Assembly (NCBI GenBank): GCA_035310125.1 | Contig: DATGEP010000101.1 | Coordinates: forward strand, 1 to 11,800 | DNA: 11,800 nt | From: DATGEP01 sp035310125 | GTDB taxonomy: Bacteria; Chloroflexota; Ktedonobacteria; Ktedonobacterales; JADMIN01 | Direction of reading: 5' to 3' | Shown: one piece after another, positions 6,562-11,800 of the stretch | Layout of the letters: every line of letters begins with the position of its first letter | How positions within the stretch are numbered: position 1 is the first letter of the stretch | The notes under the pieces: generated by a model | Told to the model about the DNA's origin: nothing | The model's input: the letters and a program-made list of their open reading frames with translations, nothing else | The model's database searches: none | Translations under genes and position numbers: made by a program

Positions 6562-9500
6562 ATGGCGCGAGGGCGAGAAAACGAGGCGGAGGCGGCGTTG
6601 CAACGCATCCTCTCCATCGGCGCGACGGACCTGACACAGCGGATTGCCGCGGAACATGCAGTGCGCGCCTACGGACGTGATGGCGAAATCGCGAAGGTGT
6701 GTGACAGTCTGGCCGCGCGGCAGAGCGTGCTTCTGCTGGGGCCGTCTGATGTCGGCAAGACGGCGATTCTCCACGAGCTCACCGCGCGCATGGCGCGCCG
6801 CCAGGGGCCAGCGGCGCTGGCGGGCGCTCGCGTCGTCAGTGTCTCGACGGGCGCGGTGCTGGCGGGCACGCGCTACCTCGGCGAGTGGCAGACGCGCTTG
6901 ACCGAGCTGCTCGATGCGGTGAAAGAAGCAGACAACGTCTTCCTGTATTTCGAGGACATCTGGGCGCTGCGTGATGCTGGCCGCGCCTCGGATAAGGCCG
7001 ATGGTTTCTCCAATGTCATCCGCCCATATCTGGAGCGCAAGGATCTCGTGCTGCTGGGCGAGACCACACAGGAAAGCTTCACGGCGGCGGGCTACGGTGC
7101 GCGAGCGCTGGCCGACGACCCCTCGTTCCTCAAGCTCCTCAGTATCATTCCCGTGGAAGAGCCGCCGCACGAGGCGACCAAGACGATCCTGCGCGCTGTG
7201 GCTCGCGACCTGGAGCGGAGCCGCAAGATCAGCTTCGACACGGCGGCGATTGACCGTGCGCTGGAGCTCACGCGGCGGTTCCTGCCGTATCAGGCGTTTC
7301 CTGGCAAGGCGACACGCCTGCTGGATGAGGCGGCGAAGGGTCTGTCCGGCGGCGCGGGTGACCGCCCCGCGCGCGATCAGCGCGTCACGGCGGAGACGAT
7401 CAGCGCTGGCTTTTCGCGTCTGACGGGCCTGCCGGAGAAGATCATTTCTGACACGATCCCGCTCACGCAGGACGAGATACTGGCCTACTTCAACGAGCAT
7501 ATCGTCGGGCAGGACGAGGCTGTCACCGCCGTAGCCGATGTGGTGACGCTGGTGAAAGCTGAGCTGAACGATCCGGGGCGGCCGCTGGGCGTGCTGTTCT
7601 TCGTCGGGCCGACGGGCGTGGGCAAGACGGAGCTGGCGAAGACGCTCGCCGACTATCTCTTCGGCAGCAAGGAGAAGCTCATTCGCTTCGACATGAGCGA
7701 GTATCAGACGTACGCCAGCCTCCCCGATCTGCTCCACACGCTGACCGAGCGCCAGCGCCGGCAGAGTTTTTCCGTGCTGCTGCTGGACGAGATCGAGAAG
7801 GCGGGGTCGTTTGTCTTCGACCTGTTCTTGCAGGTGTTCGACGATGCCCGGCTGACGGATGCCTCCGGCCGTTCGGTGGACCTGCGCAACACGATTATCA
7901 TCCTTACCTCCAACATTGGCACCGATCTCACCGAGTCGCGCGGCATCGGCTTCTTCGAGAGCCGGGATCGCCAGGTGGAGCGGCGGCAACAGGTGATAAA
8001 GGCGGTTGAAGAGTACTTCCGGCCCGAGTTCATCAACCGGCTGGACAAGATTCTCGTGTTTCAGCCGCTTGGCCGCGAGCAGATGCGCCACATCGCCCGG
8101 CGCGAGCTGAGCCGGGCGCTGCTGCGTGAGGGCGTGCTGCGCCGCAATATCTTGCTCGACTTCCGCGAAGAAGTGCTGGATGTCCTGCTGACGCTCGGCT
8201 TTAGCCCAACCTACGGCGCCCGCCCGCTCCAGCGCGCCATCAAAGACTACGTGCTACTGCCGCTGGCACGTCGCATCGCCGCGCAGCCTGCGGCGGGAGA
8301 GCAGCTGCTGGAGCTGTTTGCGCAGGACGGCAAAATAGACGCGGCAATCATCCCCGTCACCGCCGCCGCCGTCCCGGAAGAGAGCGCCGAGGCGGCGCCG
8401 GCCCTCGGCGAGCGCGTGAGCATCGCGGACAGCGAGACAGGACGCGAGCGGCGTATGGACCTCCGCCAGCTCGCGGGCGAGGTCACCGCCCTGCGCGAGC
8501 GCATCGAGACGCAGATCGCGTGCGAGCGGTACGAGACCCTTCAGGCGCGGAGCCGCGCGCTGCTGGAAGAGGTATCCGGCGCCACCTTCTGGGATGATCC
8601 ACTGCGGTCTCGCTACGTATTGGCGGCGATCTACCACGGCGAGCGGGTGACAGACCGCTTCGTGAACCTGCGCAATCGCGCCGAGCGGCTGGAAGAGACG
8701 GCGAAGATGATTCGCCGCCACGGCGATGCGGCGGACGTGGCGCGGCTGGCGAATAACTATGAGCTGCTGGCTCGCGATGTCACGCTCGCGGATCTGGAGC
8801 TGCTCGCCTACGATACGGGCGGCGAGGCAGCCGATACAATCTTTCTGCGCATCTCGCCATTCTCAGCGCCGCGAGCGCGCGAGGCGGGCGAGTGGCCAGG
8901 CGCCCTGCACGCGATGTACTCGGGCTGGGCAACGCGCAAGGGCTACGAGGTCATCACCGTCTCGGAGCCGGGACAGCCGTTTCTGCTGCGCTTGCATGGT
9001 CCGAATCTGGGGACAATCCTCTCTGGAGAGGAGGGGCTGCACAAGCTCCAGCGCGACGCGGAGGAGCCGGCGGGGCGCGGGCGTGGCAACGCCGTCGTGC
9101 GGCTTGCGCATGTCGAGGTGCTGCCCGTGCGCGAATCCAACTCGCTGCGCGCCGCCGCCGAGATGGCCCCTTTGACAGAGAGCGGCGTGGCACGCGACGG
9201 CAAGGACGGCATGATCCGTAGCGTTGAGCTCACCGATCCCACCACGCGCGAGGTGGTGCGCGTGTACGCGGAGGATGCCGGCCATGTCGCCCGCGATCTA
9301 TTGGTTGCCCTGCTGGGCCGTGGCGCTGGTGGAACAGCGCCGGGCGAGGACGTGGCGCGAGTCTACCATCTTGGGCGCACCCAGTATGTGCGCGATCCCC
9401 GCACGGGGCTGCGCGTCAATCGCCCGCGCGACGTGCTGGCGGGCGCGCTCGATAGCTTCCTCGTGGCATACCTCAAGCGCGGCGCGGACGGGCGGCTTGA

Positions 9501-9579
9501 AGAGTCCGGCGACGAACCGCGAGAGACAACGGCAGCCGAAGCAGCAATCGAGGCGCGCCCCGCCACGCGCGATGAGTAA
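6562..9579 (+). CDS. Double AAA+ Clp-like ATPase fused to RF2-like domain lacking GGQ
   Basis: A 1005-residue fusion. D1 (about 37-260): Walker A GPSDVGKT (60-67), pore-loop-like 'GTRYLGEW' (Tyr105), Walker B 'FLYFED' (127-132, ED instead of DE), sensor-2-like 'PGKATRLLDEA'. D1 lacks the usual 'ERRF' arginine-finger segment ('FLKL' at 189-192). D2 (about 312-595): Walker A GPTGVGKT (349-356), Walker B LLLDE (406-410), sensor TSN (449-451), arginine finger R493 in 'FINRLD', sensor 2 GAR (552-554), and an IGF tripeptide (462-464) where ClpA/ClpC dock ClpP. Clp N-domain, M-domain and the D2 'GYVGY' loop are absent. After a linker (about 596-632) comes an RF2-like region. Its PCRF part is about 633-855 ('FWDDP' 677-681, 'GEEGLHKLQR' 822-831). 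Its C-terminal part, about 886-972, includes 'VRDPRTG' and 'VLAGALDSFLVAYLK'. The GGQ and codon-reading SPF sites are replaced. The ATG at 6562 has only a weak GAGG 11 bases upstream. Architecture is seen directly; ribosome-linked unfolding is inference. Confidence 0.92.
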   Translation: MARGRENEAEAALQRILSIGATDLTQRIAAEHAVRAYGRDGEIAKVCDSLAARQSVLLLGPSDVGKTAILHELTARMARRQGPAALAGARVVSVSTGAVLAGTRYLGEWQTRLTELLDAVKEADNVFLYFEDIWALRDAGRASDKADGFSNVIRPYLERKDLVLLGETTQESFTAAGYGARALADDPSFLKLLSIIPVEEPPHEATKTILRAVARDLERSRKISFDTAAIDRALELTRRFLPYQAFPGKATRLLDEAAKGLSGGAGDRPARDQRVTAETISAGFSRLTGLPEKIISDTIPLTQDEILAYFNEHIVGQDEAVTAVADVVTLVKAELNDPGRPLGVLFFVGPTGVGKTELAKTLADYLFGSKEKLIRFDMSEYQTYASLPDLLHTLTERQRRQSFSVLLLDEIEKAGSFVFDLFLQVFDDARLTDASGRSVDLRNTIIILTSNIGTDLTESRGIGFFESRDRQVERRQQVIKAVEEYFRPEFINRLDKILVFQPLGREQMRHIARRELSRALLREGVLRRNILLDFREEVLDVLLTLGFSPTYGARPLQRAIKDYVLLPLARRIAAQPAAGEQLLELFAQDGKIDAAIIPVTAAAVPEESAEAAPALGERVSIADSETGRERRMDLRQLAGEVTALRERIETQIACERYETLQARSRALLEEVSGATFWDDPLRSRYVLAAIYHGERVTDRFVNLRNRAERLEETAKMIRRHGDAADVARLANNYELLARDVTLADLELLAYDTGGEAADTIFLRISPFSAPRAREAGEWPGALHAMYSGWATRKGYEVITVSEPGQPFLLRLHGPNLGTILSGEEGLHKLQRDAEEPAGRGRGNAVVRLAHVEVLPVRESNSLRAAAEMAPLTESGVARDGKDGMIRSVELTDPTTREVVRVYAEDAGHVARDLLVALLGRGAGGTAPGEDVARVYHLGRTQYVRDPRTGLRVNRPRDVLAGALDSFLVAYLKRGADGRLEESGDEPRETTAAEAAIEARPATRDE

Positions 9580-9651
9580 TACCGAGTTAGGCAGAGCCGT
9601 CGGACAAGCGCCACGGACTTCAGCCCGCCTCGCGCCGCGTGCGCCGGCTTC

Positions 9652-9728
9652 ATGGAGTTTACGGAATACCGGCGGACCTGGTGCCGCTTGTAGGGGCGCG
9701 GGTGTCCGCCCCATGTCCGAAACTCCAT
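9652..9728. repeat. Compact 77-bp inverted-repeat element with internal hairpins
   Basis: The outer arms ATGGAGTTT-a-CGGA (9652-9665) and TCCG-AAACTCCAT (9716-9728) pair over 13 bp with one bulged A. Inside are two smaller hairpins: CGGC/GCCG around the 'ggacctggt' loop, and GGGGCG/CGCCCC around 'cgggtgtc' (about 9692-9711). The inner 'GTAGGGGCGCGGGTGTCCGCCCC' pattern looks like dispersed intergenic repeats seen in Chloroflexota and cyanobacteria, from recall. It could be a REP/MITE-like element or a transcript-end structure for the AAA+/RF2 gene. Confidence 0.5.
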
Positions 9729-9822
9729 CAAAGCCGCGAGCCTCCGTAGGCGTGGTATGAGCTGGCGCGGAATGAGACATGTGCGCCATGTCGCATCCAG
9801 GGGTCTGTTTTTTGTTAGCAGC

Positions 9823-9859
9823 AGGAGGTACCAGACGTATGAAGAGTGAGAGTGAATAG
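9823..9859 (+). promoter_or_regulatory. Strong Shine-Dalgarno and six-codon mini-ORF ahead of the peptidase gene
   Basis: AGGAGG (9823-9828) lies 10 bases before ATG 9839-9841, which opens a tiny frame MKSESE ending at TAG (9857-9859). This is the best ribosome site in the area. The mini-ORF is in the same frame as the peptidase, whose candidate starts at 9863 and 9887 come after the TAG. It may be a leader peptide that feeds ribosomes by re-initiation, or a start lost through an amber change. Unproven. Confidence 0.35.
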
Positions 9860-9886
9860 AGAATGTGCGAGAGAGGTCCCGGAACA

Positions 9887-11800
9887 ATGCGACGGATTTT
9901 GCTGTTCTGCTGCATCGTCGCGCTTGCGCTGGCCGCGTTCGTCTCTGTCGCTCCCGCGCGTGCTGTCGCCCCTGCTTCCGCCTCGCACCTGGCGCCCGGC
10001 GATCTGCCAGCAGTAGACCCAGACTATGTATACAATCAGCTATTCACCATGGCGACCCGCTTTCAGCACCGCGAGGCGGGATACGATGCACATCTGCCGC
10101 CTCTCAGCAACGGCCACGATGAGCTCGCCGCATACTGGACGAGCGAGATGCAAACGGACCTGGCAGGTTTTGGCGCGACGGTGACACGCGATTCGTTCGC
10201 CATTGCCGGCTGGCCAGGACGACCAGCGACAACCCCTGCCGTCAATGTCGAGGTGACCGTGCCGGGGATGACACATCCCGACCAGATCGTGATTATCGGC
10301 TGCCACTACGACGGTGAAGCCATCTCCACACAATCGGCCAACGACGACGCCAGCGGCTGCGCCATCGAGCTGGGGGTGGCAAAAGCGATGGGCGCCTACT
10401 GGCACGCGCACTCCGTCTATCCCGCGCGCACGCTGCGCTTTGTGCTATACGATGCCGAGGAACAGGGCCTCTTCGGCTCGTTCCACGCTGTCAACGCGAC
10501 AGTGAACGGCGACCTGGGCAATGTCGTCGCGATGTTCAATGAGGAACAGAGCGGCATCGGCTATCCGCTGCGCTTCCTCGGCAATGCTGCCAACCCCATG
10601 CTCCCGATGTACGCCTTCATGTCTCCGCTGCAGAATAATGATGTGTATTCCGCGCAGGACGCCCTTTCGCCACAGCAGCGGGCGGCGATCACCAATTTCC
10701 GCGTGCTGGCCGGGCAGGCGGTTCCGGCTGTCTTCGCGGAGTTTCAAGCGCTTGGCTACACCTCACTCACCTACCATGACGGCAATGGGCATCCCGTGAG
10801 CCTGCCGATCTTCACGCCCGATCAGGCGAATAACGTCCTCCTGCAAGACGACACTATCGCCGCCAGCGACCAGTTCCCATTCACGCTGGCGGGTCTTCCC
10901 TGCGCGACCTTCGTCGGCAACTTCACCTACTATGATCGCGGCACCCCGCCGCCCTGGTCATATCCCTACGATCAACCGCAGGATACCATTCAGCTCATGA
11001 ATGTGTACGCCAACGGAACGGAAGAAAAAGCGCCCGCGCTCACGCTGGCATTGGCGCTGCCGGGCATGCTAACGACATGGATGCTCGTTCAGCCGGGGAT
11101 ACTTGGCACAGCGGCGCCCGACGGTAATCCCGTCGCCGCCATCAGTGATGTTGGCGCCACGTCGCCCGGTAATCCGCTCGCGCTCGATGCTAGCGCCTCG
11201 TATGACCCCTCCGGATCGTCGCACCTCTCCTACTTTTGGAGCTTTGGTGACGGGACCACAGCCACCGGCGTCTCCGTGAGACACACCTACTCGACGGCAG
11301 GCGCCTACACCCTCGCGCTGACGGTCACCTCGCCTAGCGGCAGCCGGCGCATCGCCAAAACGCTGGAAGTCGCGGCCACTCCGCCCGTCATCGTCAACCC
11401 GTTCGCGGACTACCATCCCACTGGCTCCCCGCGTCCGAATCCTAACGTCACCCTGCCAGCGCCTATCCCAACGCTCGTACCGGCGCTGGCGTCGCCGTCT
11501 CCCACGTCGCGCCCAGGTGACTCATCGCTCAGTGGCGCGATTGCCACGCGCAAGGCTCAAATCTATGCCTTGCTCGTCGTAGCTGGCTTCCTGCTTGGCG
11601 GCGTCACATTCTTCCTGCTGGGACGCCGGCGCACGGCGCGGGTGGCGAAACGAGCATCCACCAAAGCTGACACGAACCAGCTGCGACGCATCGAGGCGTT
11701 GCACTCGCTGGTAAGCACACCGCCAGCTACCTCGCCATCATCCGCGACCTCGCCGCCAGCGACATCACCCATTACGTCATCACCAGTGACCCCGCCGGAT
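9887..11800 (+). CDS. Secreted M28-type metallopeptidase with PKD domain and C-terminal membrane anchor (3' end outside window)
   Basis: The frame is open for 638 codons to the window edge. Residues 1-26 form a signal peptide (MRR, hydrophobic core, cleavage after 'APARA'). The M28 aminopeptidase-like domain (about 45-400) shows 'GCHYDG' (H140, D142), 'ANDDASG' (D153), 'YDAEEQGLFGS' (E191/E192) and 'FNEEQSG' (E220 where Asp is usual). It also has 'ASDQFPFTLAG', with Gln329 where the family has a zinc-binding His. A PKD domain follows (about 415-497, 'WSFGDG', 'HTYSTAGAYTLALTV'), then a Pro-rich linker, a membrane helix (about 558-578), RRR and a Thr/Ser/Pro-rich cytoplasmic tail. Topology is therefore an outside catalytic domain held by a C-terminal anchor. 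The ATG at 9887 is chosen for its signal-peptide n-region and GAGAGG 10 bases upstream; ATG 9863 is an in-frame alternative. Activity is uncertain because of the H-to-Q change. Confidence 0.85.
   Translation, partial: MRRILLFCCIVALALAAFVSVAPARAVAPASASHLAPGDLPAVDPDYVYNQLFTMATRFQHREAGYDAHLPPLSNGHDELAAYWTSEMQTDLAGFGATVTRDSFAIAGWPGRPATTPAVNVEVTVPGMTHPDQIVIIGCHYDGEAISTQSANDDASGCAIELGVAKAMGAYWHAHSVYPARTLRFVLYDAEEQGLFGSFHAVNATVNGDLGNVVAMFNEEQSGIGYPLRFLGNAANPMLPMYAFMSPLQNNDVYSAQDALSPQQRAAITNFRVLAGQAVPAVFAEFQALGYTSLTYHDGNGHPVSLPIFTPDQANNVLLQDDTIAASDQFPFTLAGLPCATFVGNFTYYDRGTPPPWSYPYDQPQDTIQLMNVYANGTEEKAPALTLALALPGMLTTWMLVQPGILGTAAPDGNPVAAISDVGATSPGNPLALDASASYDPSGSSHLSYFWSFGDGTTATGVSVRHTYSTAGAYTLALTVTSPSGSRRIAKTLEVAATPPVIVNPFADYHPTGSPRPNPNVTLPAPIPTLVPALASPSPTSRPGDSSLSGAIATRKAQIYALLVVAGFLLGGVTFFLLGRRRTARVAKRASTKADTNQLRRIEALHSLVSTPPATSPSSATSPPATSPITSSPVTPPD

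Larger units (their letters stand above)
9580..9886. other. Intergenic region between AAA+/RF2 gene and peptidase gene
   Basis: The gap separates two plus-strand genes. It contains a compact inverted-repeat element at 9652-9728 and a mini-ORF with a strong ribosome site at 9823-9859, both listed separately. A small hairpin GACATG-TGCGC-CATGTC (9776-9792) is followed 15 bases later by T6 (9808-9813). That spacing is too wide for a standard intrinsic terminator, though the T-run may help end or pause transcription. No clear promoter was found. No other gene is supported. Confidence 0.6.

Noticed and set aside
6379..8091. A 571-codon open frame on the minus strand continuous with the DUF2851 gene, as if that protein were 951 residues long
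   Set aside because: It is antisense to the well-conserved AAA+ domains. Its residues are Arg/Gln/Ala-rich without family features. The DUF2851 homology and a good ribosome site both start at 6378. Long antisense frames are common in GC-rich genes.
8254..8721. A 155-codon minus-strand frame inside the AAA+/RF2 gene
   Set aside because: It overlaps the linker and PCRF-coding region completely. It has no recognisable motif and no ribosome site.
8854..8862. SPF at residues 765-767 as evidence for RF2 stop-codon reading
   Set aside because: It aligns to the 'GAGGTEA' part of PCRF and not to the decoding loop that follows 'GVHRLVR'.
9776..9813. Hairpin plus T6 as an intrinsic terminator of the AAA+/RF2 gene
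   Set aside because: The 15-base gap between the stem and the T-run, and the weak 6-bp stem, do not fit a standard terminator. Noted only in the intergenic entry.
9298..9915. A minus-strand 205-codon frame spanning the AAA+/RF2 gene end and the following gap
   Set aside because: Its first part crosses a repeat-like element and the rest is antisense to conserved RF2-tail codons. No family signature.

Overview
High-GC bacterial chromosome, probably Chloroflexota and possibly Ktedonobacteria-like. This placement is an inference from gene content: a DUF2851 protein, an ECF sigma/anti-sigma pair whose anti-sigma carries a 'GWAVG' propeller ectodomain, an IS630-like remnant of the kind common in that group, and secreted PKD proteins. 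There is no rRNA or marker gene in the window to prove it. No tRNA, CRISPR array or prophage was recognised.

Layout. (1) 2-1519 (+): the C-terminal part of a class A penicillin-binding protein, cut by the left edge. (2) 1520-1832: a convergent intergenic region with a perfect 24-bp palindrome and the N-terminal stub of an IS630-type transposase. (3) 1833-4131 (-): a two-gene unit, an ECF sigma factor followed by an overlapping membrane anti-sigma factor with a zinc-finger head and a roughly seven-bladed outer propeller. (4) 4441-5106 (-): a DedA/VTT membrane protein. (5) 5236-6378 (-): a DUF2851 protein. (6) 6562-9579 (+), divergent from it: a 1005-residue AAA+ ATPase fused to a peptide-chain-release-factor-2-like domain. 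(7) 9580-9886: intergenic, with a roughly 77-bp inverted-repeat element and a mini-ORF. (8) 9887-11800 (+): a secreted, membrane-anchored M28-type peptidase with a PKD domain, running off the right edge.

The standout is gene 6. It joins a ClpA/ClpC-like double AAA+ module, with no Clp N-domain and no M-domain, to a near-complete RF2-like region. That region lacks the GGQ peptidyl-hydrolysis motif and the SPF codon-reading motif at their expected places. D1 looks degenerate: Walker B reads ED instead of DE and the arginine-finger segment is altered. D2 keeps its ATPase residues and a ClpP-docking-like IGF tripeptide but has lost the GYVGY pore-loop segment. A plausible but unproven reading is an ATP-driven factor that binds ribosomes or nascent chains and may hand substrates to ClpP.

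Most other genes concern the cell envelope: cell-wall synthesis, an envelope-sensing sigma/anti-sigma pair, a DedA lipid-transport-type protein and an extracellular peptidase. Nothing in the sequence shows that these form one pathway.
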